From Leifsonia sp. PS1209 (GTDB lineage Bacteria > Actinomycetota > Actinomycetes > Actinomycetales > Microbacteriaceae), in the NCBI RefSeq assembly GCF_012317045.1, contig NZ_CP051154.1:1302001-1366000 (forward strand): a DNA stretch of 64,000 bases, read 5' to 3'. The position numbers and the translations under genes were made by a program. The notes beneath the pieces are model-generated. The model was not told the origin of the DNA. It did no database searches and was given only the letters and a program-made list of their open reading frames with translations. Below are positions 34,085-41,644 of the stretch, in pieces (the stretch's first letter is position 1; each line of letters opens with the position of its first letter).

Positions 34085-34146
34085 ATCGAGTCCGAACTTA
34101 TTCACGCGACACGCCGGGGCGGGGCGTGAACAACTTCGGACTCGAT
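34085..34146. repeat. Palindromic element, copy 2
   Basis: Arm 34085-34107 pairs with 34124-34146 with two mismatches. The internal GCGACACGCCGG is identical to copy 1. It ends two bases before the stop codon of the AraC gene (34149) on its downstream side, and may act as that gene's terminator. Confidence 0.82.
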
Positions 34147-34148
34147 CG

Positions 34149-35204
34149 TCAGGCGGCGCGACCGGAGGCGCGCAGTTCGCTCGGCGACTCGGCGTACGTC
34201 GCCTTGAACACCCGGGAGAAGTGTGCGGCGTCCACGAACCCCCAGCGGGCGGCGATCGCGGCCACGGGACGGTCGCCGTAGAGCGGGTTCAGCAGGTCGC
34301 GCCGGCAGCGTTCGAGCCGCCGGGTGCGGATCCACGACGACACCGTCGTGCCCTGTTCGCGGAACAGCCCGTGCAGGTGCCGCGTCGAGATGAAGTGCGC
34401 TGCGGCGATCTGCGTCGGACCGAGGTCGGTGGACGCCAGGTTCGCGTCGATGTAGCCCCGGATGCGCTGCATCAGCGCCTGGTGCGGGTTGCCGGGTCCG
34501 CTGGTCACGTCGAGCTCGTTGGCGAACATCGTCGTCACCAGGTCGAGCGCGCTGTGGGCGAGCCTGGCGCCCGTCGCGCCGTTGAGCTGCTCGAGATTGC
34601 CGACCAGCTGCGCGAGGAACGGGACGATGATGCTGCCCACGCCGGACTTGCCGCTCATCTTCACCGCGGTGAGCTGGGCAACCACGTCGGCGGGCAGGTC
34701 GATGAGGTGCTTCGGGAACATGACGACCATCGTGCGGAAGTCGTCGTCGAACACCAGCGAGTACGGCCGGTGTGTGTCGTAGACCGCCAGATCGCCCGGC
34801 TGCAGCACGGCTTCCCGGTTGTCCTGGATGAGCAGACCGGTGCCGGACAGCTGCAGGCTCAGCTTGAAGTAGTGCCGATCGGAGCGCGCGATCAGCTCCG
34901 GCGTACGCTCGACGACGTGCTCGGCGGCGCTGACCTCGGAGACGTGCACCTCGTCGGCGCCCGCCGACCGGATGCGCCCCCAGAACGGGTCGGGACGCGA
35001 ACTGGTCACGTGTAGCGGCACGAACGACTCGGACACCGCGGTGCGGAACTCGCTGAAGTTCCTGGCGATGGATGTGGTCACGCGGTTGGCGCGCGGCTGA
35101 CCGGTGGCCTGCGTGCCCTGGCCGGGCTGCGTGGTCTGGCCGGGCTGGATGGTCTGGCCAGGCTGCATGGTCGGGTTGACGGCCTGCGTTGTCGGGTTGA
35201 GCAC
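34149..35204 (-). CDS. AraC-family regulator, FeaR-like
   Basis: 351 residues. Residues ~55-230 match the AraC_binding_2 sensor domain found in FeaR (the activator of phenylethylamine and tyramine oxidase genes): YFKLSLQLSGTGLLIQDNRE and QPGDLAVYDTHRPYSLVF. The C-terminal ~105 residues carry two helix-turn-helices (STRHLHGLFREQGTTVSSWI; VDAAHFSRVFKATYAESPSE). The GTG at 35204 has GAGGTAA upstream. The first ~35 residues are a tandem PGQT-type repeat, so a later start is possible. A perfect inverted repeat lies just upstream. It probably activates the amine oxidase and transport operons; this is inferred by analogy. Confidence 0.92.
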   Translation of the reverse strand: MLNPTTQAVNPTMQPGQTIQPGQTTQPGQGTQATGQPRANRVTTSIARNFSEFRTAVSESFVPLHVTSSRPDPFWGRIRSAGADEVHVSEVSAAEHVVERTPELIARSDRHYFKLSLQLSGTGLLIQDNREAVLQPGDLAVYDTHRPYSLVFDDDFRTMVVMFPKHLIDLPADVVAQLTAVKMSGKSGVGSIIVPFLAQLVGNLEQLNGATGARLAHSALDLVTTMFANELDVTSGPGNPHQALMQRIRGYIDANLASTDLGPTQIAAAHFISTRHLHGLFREQGTTVSSWIRTRRLERCRRDLLNPLYGDRPVAAIAARWGFVDAAHFSRVFKATYAESPSELRASGRAA

Positions 35205-35237
35205 GGGGTTACCTCACCTGATCGGGACGACACTGTA

Positions 35238-35260
35238 TACGATCCGTGATACGGATCGTA
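35238..35260. promoter_or_regulatory. Perfect 10-bp inverted repeat upstream of the AraC gene
   Basis: TACGATCCGT, three bases, then ACGGATCGTA. On the minus strand it is followed at once by TATACA, a likely -10 for the AraC gene, so a bound dimer would sit over the -35 to -10 region. It is symmetric, unlike typical AraC direct-repeat sites, which suggests a different regulator such as a GntR-type protein. Confidence 0.7.
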
Positions 35261-35363
35261 GCACGCGAACCCCCGCGCGCTCCGGCCGGAACCGTGCGGG
35301 CGCGGGCAACAGGGATGCGCGGGCGGCACACCGGGAGAACGGCGGCCTTCGTAGCCTGGCGGT

Positions 35364-35891
35364 ATGACCAGTGCGACCGTCTCGCCGCGCCCGGCCGCGC
35401 GCCGCATCCCGAGCGTTCCGCTGATCGTGCTGCCGGTGCTCTCGCTGCTCGCGACGGCGGCGATGGTGGCGGACATGGCGGGTTCTGCGATCGCCGTCCC
35501 TCTGCTTCCCGGAGCCGTCTGGGCCGCTGGGCTGTTCGTCGTCGCCGCGGTGGTGGCGGCCGCGGGGCGCAGGCGCGGCCAGGCGCGGTTCGCGGTCGAG
35601 CCGTTCACGATGGCGCTCATGGTCGTGCTCGCGGCGCTCCACGGTCGCGACGGCGCAGCGTCCGGTGCCGCATCCGGCGTAGCAGTCACCGCATCCAGCG
35701 ATCCGCACGCCGCCCACCTCGGCGGCTCCTGGCTGCTGCTCGTCATCGCCGTCGCGGTCGCAGCGCTTACTGTCGTCTGCCTCACCTGCGCCGTGCGCCT
35801 GGCAGCGACGCACGGCATCGTCGCGGCCCTGCTCCCCGTCGTCTCCGCCGTCGCGATGTGCGCGATGACGACCTGGATGCTCGTCGCCTGA
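35364..35891 (+). CDS. Small integral membrane protein of unknown function
   Basis: 175 residues, about five hydrophobic segments (roughly 17-37, 42-65, 78-92, 120-145, 150-172). A His/Gly/Ala-rich loop near 95-117 contains DPHAAHLGG. No family was recognised. The ATG at 35364 has no strong ribosome site. It is divergent from the AraC gene and convergent with the DUF1905 gene, so it probably marks the right border of the catabolic region. Confidence 0.75.
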   Translation: MTSATVSPRPAARRIPSVPLIVLPVLSLLATAAMVADMAGSAIAVPLLPGAVWAAGLFVVAAVVAAAGRRRGQARFAVEPFTMALMVVLAALHGRDGAASGAASGVAVTASSDPHAAHLGGSWLLLVIAVAVAALTVVCLTCAVRLAATHGIVAALLPVVSAVAMCAMTTWMLVA

Positions 35892-35908
35892 CCCGACACG
35901 CCTGACCC

Positions 35909-36211
35909 CTACAGCAGCGTCTCGATCCCCAGCCTCACCACGTCGCCGAGCCCGACGCCCTCCTTCTGCCGCACGGAACCCTTGATCGCGACGATGTACG
36001 ACCCGTCCGCCGACTCGGGGAACACCGACGTCGACCACCGCGAGCCGCCGAGCGTCACCATCACCTTCACCGAGCCGAACCCGGCGGGTGGATGCGGTTG
36101 CAGCCGGATGTCCTCCGACACGTCGAGCGGCAGCCTGGCGAACACCCACAGGTCCCGCCGGGCCTCCCACCGCCACAGTTCCGCTTCGAATTCGTATCGC
36201 ACACCGGCCAT
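35909..36211 (-). CDS. DUF1905 domain protein
   Basis: 100 residues. YEFEAELWRWEARRDLWVFARLP, GSVKVMVTLGGSRWSTSVFP and the ending GDVVRLGIETLL match the small beta-barrel DUF1905 family. The biochemical function is unknown. The start at 36211 (MAGVRYEF) fits family members; a 6-residue longer frame is possible. Confidence 0.82.
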   Translation of the reverse strand: MAGVRYEFEAELWRWEARRDLWVFARLPLDVSEDIRLQPHPPAGFGSVKVMVTLGGSRWSTSVFPESADGSYIVAIKGSVRQKEGVGLGDVVRLGIETLL

Positions 36212-36306
36212 GCCACCACTCTGCCTCACCGACGCGGTTTTCCGACAGAATGGAAGGGCAGGGCGGCGCCGCTCCTTTCCGCGCCGCCTGCGATCCGAGG
36301 AGAGGG

Positions 36307-36930
36307 ATGCGCTGGCCGAACTGGTTCCGCAAGCGCGCGGTCACGCCGCGCACCCGGCCGTTCGACGAGGACGCGCTCGAGGAAGCGGCTCCGCCGACCC
36401 TCGAACAGTCCGTGGAGGAGGGGATGCTCCTCGCCGACTACGCCACGAGGATGGCGGTGAAGAACCACATCGTGGTCGACACCATCCAGCAGGACAACCC
36501 GTTCGACCCCGCCAGGCACACGGCGCAGGCCGCCGAGATGCTGCGGGAGCTCGCCGACGAGCAGGACCAGGCCGCCGAGCGGGCGGCCGAGGCGCGGCTC
36601 GCGGTGGCGGGGCTGGGCGGCGACGCGACGCACCCGCACGACTACCGCGACGTCGACGCGGGCAACCTGGCGTTGCGCGAGGAGGCGGCCAGGGCGCTGG
36701 CGACGGCACTGCGCGCGAAGGCGGACTCCGAGGAGGAGCTGCTGAGGATCGTGGAGCGCGCCAGGCAGGACGCCTGGGACGAGGTGGGCCGCGCCATCCA
36801 GGCCGGACTCGACGCGTTCTCCGGCGCGGAGGCGCTCAAGGCCAACTACGAGGAGGAGCGCCCCGCTCGGCTGCGGCTGCTGATCTGGCGCGACCTGGCC
36901 AAGCTGGAGGAGGAGCGCGGCGGATACTGA
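36307..36930 (+). CDS. Hypothetical acidic, helical protein
   Basis: 207 residues, not recognised. After a basic N-terminus (MRWPNWFRKRAVTPRTRPF) it is highly charged and helix-prone, with Ala/Glu-rich coiled-coil stretches around 60-110 and 120-195 (AARALATALRAKADSEEELL). There are no membrane segments or signal peptide. The ATG at 36307 has GAGGAGAGGG immediately upstream; the longer frame from 36088 overlaps the DUF1905 gene antisense. It is convergent with the LMF1-like gene at 36964. Confidence 0.75.
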   Translation: MRWPNWFRKRAVTPRTRPFDEDALEEAAPPTLEQSVEEGMLLADYATRMAVKNHIVVDTIQQDNPFDPARHTAQAAEMLRELADEQDQAAERAAEARLAVAGLGGDATHPHDYRDVDAGNLALREEAARALATALRAKADSEEELLRIVERARQDAWDEVGRAIQAGLDAFSGAEALKANYEEERPARLRLLIWRDLAKLEEERGGY

Positions 36931-36963
36931 GCCGGTCGCGCTGGCGCGCAGCTGCGCTGCCGC

Positions 36964-38409
36964 TCAGCCACGCAGCGACACCGGAGGGACGAGGTCGGCG
37001 ATCTCCTCGCGCATCCACCGGTCCCCGGATGCGCGTTTCTCCTCCCGCGTCGTGAACCGGTAGAGGAACATCTCGGCCCGCACCGCCCGCGGCGCCCGTC
37101 CGTCGAACGGGTCGGCGCGCAACAGGCGCAGTGTCGGCCTGTCCGCCTCCAGCAGCCGCAGCAGGAACATCTCGAACCACTCCGTGTCCCTCGACCCGAG
37201 CGCGAGGAACCACATCAGCCAGTCGAGTCGCAGATGGTACGGCGCGAACTGTCGCGGGAGCCGCTTCACGTCGCCCGGCTTTCCTTTGAACGCGTACTCC
37301 CGCCAGCGCGCATCCGGATCGGTGGGGTCGTCCTCGGTCCCTTCGACGATCACCTCGAACCGCTCCTGCGTGACCGTGCCGAACGCCCCGTACGCGTTGA
37401 CGAGATGCCACCGGTTGAAGCTCGCGTTCATCAGCTGCCTGCGCGCGAACAGGTTCCGCAGCGGCTGCCAGCTGAGGCCGACGATCAGGATGCTCGCCAC
37501 CAGCACCACGACCGCGTACCAGCCGGGCACGCCCTCCGCCCCGATGCCGCCCAGCCGCGCGCCGCCGAACAGCCACGAGAACGACGCGTCGTCCACCGCC
37601 GAGAACGCGAGCACGATGGTGATGACGTTCAGCCAGGCGAAGTTGCCCGTCGCCACCAGCCACAGCTGGGTGAGGATCACGACCGCCGCCGCGATGCTGG
37701 CCACCGGCTGCGGCGCGAACAGCAGCCACGGGACGATCAGCTGCGCGAAATGGTTGCCGAGCACCTCCAGCCGGTGCCACCACTTCGGCAGCAGGTGGGC
37801 GGTGCGGCTCAGCGGGTTCGGCATCGGCTGGGTCTCGTGGTGGTAGTACAGCGCGGTGAGGTCGCGCCACGACCGGTCGCCGCGCATCTTGATCATCCCC
37901 GCGCCGAACTCGAGCCGGAAGACCAGCCAGCGCAGCAGGAACACCACCGTCACCGGGGGAGCGGTGTCGAGAGCGCCGAGCAGCGCGACGGTGAACCCCG
38001 CCTCGCAGAGCAGGCTCTCCCAGCCGAACCCGTAGAACGTCTGCCCGATGTTCACGATCGAGAGGTAGAGGAACCAGACGAGCAGGAAGACGGGCAGGAA
38101 CACCCAGGTCGGCGCGAGCTGCGGAACGCCGGCGACGATCAGCGCCGAGAGCGCTGCGCCGGTCCAGGCGACGGCGAGGAGCATCCGGTCGGAGTATCGG
38201 CGGCGGAAGATGGTGGGCTGGCTGCGCGCGTATGCGCTTCGCAGGAAGCGCGGGGCGGGGAGCAGCCCGTGCTCACCGAGCAGCGCGGGGAACTGGTTGA
38301 CCGCGGAGACGAACGCGATCAGGTAGATGGCGGCGACGCCCCGCTCGAGGATCTCGCGCGCGATCGTGTAGTCGGTAGCGGCCAGCCACCCGAGAACGTC
38401 CACGCGCAT
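36964..38409 (-). CDS. Lipase maturation factor (LMF1)-like membrane protein
   Basis: 481 residues with about nine membrane segments and a soluble C-terminal region (~330-481). It has the family block RLEFGAGMIKMRGDRSWRDL and YYHHETQPMPNPLS near 170-210, and later YAFKGKPGDVKRLPRQFAPY and HLRLDWLMWF. The animal homolog matures secreted lipases in the ER; the bacterial role is unknown, perhaps folding of exported enzymes. The ATG at 38409 was chosen; GTG at 38412 and GTG at 38403 are alternatives because the GCGAGG site is close. Confidence 0.92.
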   Translation of the reverse strand: MRVDVLGWLAATDYTIAREILERGVAAIYLIAFVSAVNQFPALLGEHGLLPAPRFLRSAYARSQPTIFRRRYSDRMLLAVAWTGAALSALIVAGVPQLAPTWVFLPVFLLVWFLYLSIVNIGQTFYGFGWESLLCEAGFTVALLGALDTAPPVTVVFLLRWLVFRLEFGAGMIKMRGDRSWRDLTALYYHHETQPMPNPLSRTAHLLPKWWHRLEVLGNHFAQLIVPWLLFAPQPVASIAAAVVILTQLWLVATGNFAWLNVITIVLAFSAVDDASFSWLFGGARLGGIGAEGVPGWYAVVVLVASILIVGLSWQPLRNLFARRQLMNASFNRWHLVNAYGAFGTVTQERFEVIVEGTEDDPTDPDARWREYAFKGKPGDVKRLPRQFAPYHLRLDWLMWFLALGSRDTEWFEMFLLRLLEADRPTLRLLRADPFDGRAPRAVRAEMFLYRFTTREEKRASGDRWMREEIADLVPPVSLRG

Positions 38410-38469
38410 CACCTCGCCAGGAAACGCGCTTCACGATACGCCGCGCCCGGCGGGCGGTCCAGGTGCGGG

Positions 38470-39141
38470 TCAGGCGGCGAGTTCGGCGTCCAGGCTGATC
38501 GCCCGGTGGTCGGAGGCGCCGCGCGGCAGCACATCCACCCGCTGGATCTCGAACCCCGTCGACGTGACGAAGTCGAAGTATCCGGTGAAGAACTTGTAGC
38601 GCAGGTAGGTCGGCTCTGTACTACGGCTGAGCGCGTAGCCCGCCGTCGTCAGGTGCCGCTCCAGCCCGCGGATGAACCAGGGGTAGTTGAAGTCGCCGAC
38701 CATCACAGAGGGGATGTCGGCGGCCAGGGAGCGCATCCCGGCGTGGGCGGCGGCGATCTGCTTGCGCCGCAACGAGTTGGATGCGGTCAGCGGCGCAGCG
38801 TGGAACGACCCGACGAGCACGTCCTCCTCGGTCTCCCTGTCGTGCAGGCGCACTGCGAGCAGGCGCTCATTCGCCGGGGCGAGCACGCGGTCGTGCACCG
38901 ACTTCTGCACGGCGAACACCTTGGTGTCGAGGATGTCGTAGCGGTCTTCGCGCACGTAGACGGCGAGGCCGAGACGGTTGGTCCTCGTCGCGTCGGCGAG
39001 GATCAGGTGGTGGAGACGCTCGGGAAGCGCCTCACTGTCGCACTCCTGCAGGCACAGCGCGTCGACGTCGTAGGTTGCAGCGATGTCCGCGAGCTCGTGG
39101 CCTGCTGCGTGCTTGCGCAGGTTGTAGCTGACGATCTTCAG
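38470..39141 (-). CDS. Endonuclease/exonuclease/phosphatase (EEP) family protein
   Basis: About 223 residues. It has the EEP fold motifs: IVSYNLRKH at the start, LCLQECDS with the metal-binding glutamate, GSFHAAPL, GDFNYPW and ASDHRAISL with the catalytic Asp-His at the end. It hydrolyses phosphodiesters or phosphomonoesters, with the substrate open. The start is unusual. The only well-placed ribosome site (GAGGAG) stands 5 bases before a CTG (39141), where the protein begins LKIVSYNL. A GTG at 39198 would add 19 residues but lacks a ribosome site. Confidence 0.86.
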   Translation of the reverse strand: MKIVSYNLRKHAAGHELADIAATYDVDALCLQECDSEALPERLHHLILADATRTNRLGLAVYVREDRYDILDTKVFAVQKSVHDRVLAPANERLLAVRLHDRETEEDVLVGSFHAAPLTASNSLRRKQIAAAHAGMRSLAADIPSVMVGDFNYPWFIRGLERHLTTAGYALSRSTEPTYLRYKFFTGYFDFVTSTGFEIQRVDVLPRGASDHRAISLDAELAA

Positions 39142-39289
39142 GGGAACTCCTCGTGTCTCGCACCCCGTCTTCGGGGACGCCTCATCATTCTCACCCACAA
39201 CGGTGCCGAGACGCGCTCGCGCGCCGCTTCGCACACGGAATTCACACGAGTGCCATCGGCTTCGGCGACCGGACGGGTACGGTGTGAGC

Positions 39290-40309
39290 ATGGCAGGCGA
39301 CGCAGTTGTCCTCACGGTCCCCGGTCCGCACGGCGAACGCGAGGTGCGGGTCTCCAGTCCCGGCCGCGTGCTGTGGCCGGAGCTCGGCATCACGAAGCTC
39401 GACCTCGCGAACTACTTCGTCGCGGTCGGCGACGCGTTCGTCCGCGCCAACGGCGACCGGCCGGTGTCGCTGCAGCGTTTCCCGGAGGGCATCGACGGCG
39501 AGCAGTTCTTCTCGAAGAACCCGCCGAGGGGCGCGCCGGACTACGTGCGCTCGGTGATGGTGGTCTACCCGAGCGCCCGCTCGCATCCCCAGCTCGTCAT
39601 CGACGAACCGGCCGCCGCGGTGTGGGCGGTGCAGATGAACACGGTGGTCTTCCACCCGTGGCCGTCGCGCGCGGAGAACTCGGACAACCCCGACCAGCTC
39701 CGCATCGACCTCGACCCGCAGCCCGGCACCGACTTCGGCGACGCGATCCCCGCGGCCATCGAGCTGCGCGCCGTGCTGCGCGAGGCCGGCCTGGATGCGT
39801 TCATCAAGACCTCCGGCAACCGCGGCCTGCACGTGTTCGCCCCGATCGAGCCGACCCACGAGTTCCTGGATGTGCGGCACGCTGTGATCGCCGCCGCCCG
39901 CGAACTGGAGCGCAGGATGCCCGACAAGGTCACGACGGCGTGGTGGAAGGAGGAGCGCGGCGAGCGCATCTTCGTCGACTTCAACCAGGCCAACAGGGAC
40001 AGGACGATGGCGGGCGCATACAGTCCGCGCGCTCTCGCCCACGCACCGGTGGCCACGCCGATCACCTGGGACGAGCTGGAGTCGACGGACCCGCGCTCCC
40101 ACACCATCCTGACCATCCCGGAACGGCTGGCGACGGTCGGCGACCCGTGGGAGACGTTCGGCGACAAGCCGGGCCGCATCGACGAGCTGCTCGGCTGGTG
40201 GCAGCGCGACCTCGACGACGGCCTCGGCGAACTACCGTTCCCTCCCGACTACCCGAAGATGCCCGGCGAGCCGCCGCGCGTGCAGCCGAGCCGCGCCAAG
40301 AAGCCCTAG
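39290..40309 (+). CDS. LigD-type NHEJ polymerase/primase domain protein
   Basis: 339 residues, a stand-alone archaeo-eukaryotic primase-type polymerase as in LigD PolDom. The metal-binding DLDPQPGTDF is near residue 145, KTSGNRGLHVFAP near 175, and VFVDFNQ-type IFVDFNQANRDRTMAGAYS near 225. It fills gaps with ribo- or deoxynucleotides during non-homologous end joining, partnering Ku and a ligase. The ATG at 39290 was chosen; a GTG two codons earlier is possible. The ligase domain is encoded separately on the opposite strand at 40413. No Ku gene or nuclease domain is present in the window. Confidence 0.94.
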   Translation: MAGDAVVLTVPGPHGEREVRVSSPGRVLWPELGITKLDLANYFVAVGDAFVRANGDRPVSLQRFPEGIDGEQFFSKNPPRGAPDYVRSVMVVYPSARSHPQLVIDEPAAAVWAVQMNTVVFHPWPSRAENSDNPDQLRIDLDPQPGTDFGDAIPAAIELRAVLREAGLDAFIKTSGNRGLHVFAPIEPTHEFLDVRHAVIAAARELERRMPDKVTTAWWKEERGERIFVDFNQANRDRTMAGAYSPRALAHAPVATPITWDELESTDPRSHTILTIPERLATVGDPWETFGDKPGRIDELLGWWQRDLDDGLGELPFPPDYPKMPGEPPRVQPSRAKKP

Positions 40310-40339
40310 CCGCGCCCATCCATCCCCACACGGGCGAAA

Positions 40340-40405
40340 CCATCGAGCCGGGACTTATGCACGGGTGCGACCGGCGTGTCGCGTGCACAAGTCCCGGCTC
40401 GATGG
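40340..40405. repeat. Palindromic element, copy 3 (likely terminator)
   Basis: Arm 40340-40362 (CCATCGAGCCGGGACTTATG and on) pairs with 40383-40405 with one mismatch, and the pairing continues weakly outward. The loop holds GACCGGCGTGTCGCG. It shares ATCGAG and GGGACTTATGCACG with copy 1. It lies between convergent stops of the LigD polymerase (40309) and ligase (40413). Confidence 0.84.
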
Positions 40406-40412
40406 CTTCGGG

Positions 40413-41504
40413 TCAGCTGAGGACGTTTCCGAGGTCGTAGGCGATCGGGCGGTCGAGCTGCTCGTACGTGCAGGAGCGGGCGTCGCGGTCTGGACGCCAG
40501 CGCTCGAACTGGGCCGTGTGGCGGAACCGCATCCCCTCCATCTGGTCGTAGCGCACTTCGAGCACGCGCTCCGGCCGCAGGCGCACGAACGACACGTCTT
40601 TGCCGGACGAGAACCTGCTGCGCTCCGTCTCGCCGGTGACGGTCTGCCCGTCGTCGTCCCGGAGCACGAGCGGGTCGAGTTCGTCCACCAGTTCCAGCCT
40701 GCGCTTGTCGGTGAACGCGGAGACGCCCCCGATGTTGCGCAGCTCGCCGTCGGAGTCGTACAGGCCGACGAGCAGGGACCCCACCCCTCGCCCGCTGGTG
40801 TGGATGCGGTAGCCGAGCGCCACAACGTCGGCCGTGCGGTGGTGCTTGACCTTCAGCATCGTGCGCTTGTTCTGCGCGTACGGCGCCGCCAGCGGTTTGG
40901 CGACGACCCCGTCGAGCCCGGCGCCCTCGAACTCGACCAGCCAGCGGCGGGCGAGGTCGACGTCGGTGGTGGTCCTGGTGAGTTCGATGGGCGCGGGGAG
41001 GTCGCCCGCGAACGATTCGAGCGCGGCACGCCGCTCCGAGAACGGCCGGTCGAGGTACGACTCGTCGCCGAGCGCGAGCAGGTCGAATGCGACGAAGGTG
41101 GCCGGGGTCTGCTCGGCCAGCAGCTTCACCCGGCTCGCGGCGGGGTGGATGCGCTGCGACAGCGCCTCCCAGTCGAGCCGCTGCGCGCCGGGCTCGCCGG
41201 TCGGCACGACGATCTCGCCGTCGAGCACGCACGGCCCGGGCAGGATGCGCGTGAACGCCTCGACGAGTTCGGGGAAGTACCGCGTGAGCATCTTGGAGCC
41301 CCTGCTGCCGATCTCGACGCTCTCGATGGTGCCGGTGCCGTCTGGGTTGCTGGTGCCGGTCGCGTAGACGATGGCGCGGAACCCGTCCCATTTGGGTTCG
41401 TAGCTGAGCCCGCCGTCGACCTTGTCCGGATCCGGCACGGTGGGGACGGCTTTCGCCAGCATGGGGGCGACCGGTTGGGCGGGCGACGGGTGCGTTGGCT
41501 CCAT
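40413..41504 (-). CDS. ATP-dependent DNA ligase (LigC/LigD ligase type)
   Basis: 363 residues. The adenylation lysine is K38 in EPKWDGFRAIV. Further nucleotidyltransferase motifs are CVLDGEIVVP, FVAFDLLAL, EGAGLDGVVAKPLAAPYA and the motif V lysine in KVKHHRTADVVALGYR. The C-terminal OB domain (~230-363) has GRGVGSLLVGLYD. It seals strand breaks in NHEJ or repair. The ATG at 41504 starts the frame. It is convergent with the stand-alone polymerase, the reverse of the mycobacterial single-chain LigD arrangement. Confidence 0.95.
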   Translation of the reverse strand: MEPTHPSPAQPVAPMLAKAVPTVPDPDKVDGGLSYEPKWDGFRAIVYATGTSNPDGTGTIESVEIGSRGSKMLTRYFPELVEAFTRILPGPCVLDGEIVVPTGEPGAQRLDWEALSQRIHPAASRVKLLAEQTPATFVAFDLLALGDESYLDRPFSERRAALESFAGDLPAPIELTRTTTDVDLARRWLVEFEGAGLDGVVAKPLAAPYAQNKRTMLKVKHHRTADVVALGYRIHTSGRGVGSLLVGLYDSDGELRNIGGVSAFTDKRRLELVDELDPLVLRDDDGQTVTGETERSRFSSGKDVSFVRLRPERVLEVRYDQMEGMRFRHTAQFERWRPDRDARSCTYEQLDRPIAYDLGNVLS

Positions 41505-41613
41505 GCGTCGATCATCCCGCGTCGGCCGGCCGGGCGGAACCCTTGCGTTCGCCAGCGTGCGCTCGGCGCCCCTGCTGGCCGGTCGCTGGGCATCCGCTCG
41601 GAGCCCTTCGGTG

Positions 41614-41632
41614 TTAGGTAAGGCTCGCCTAT
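41614..41632 (+). promoter_or_regulatory. IdeR/DtxR-type iron box overlapping a -10 element
   Basis: TTAGGTAAGGCTCGCCTAT matches the 19-bp iron-box consensus (TTAGGTTAGSCTAACCTAA) at about 15 positions. A good -10, TATACT (41630-41635), overlaps its right end. Repressor with Fe(II) would block transcription of the SIP-domain gene. The transcript would start at or within a few bases of the ATG at 41645, so the mRNA may be leaderless. Confidence 0.8.
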
Positions 41633-41644
41633 ACTGAGAACACG

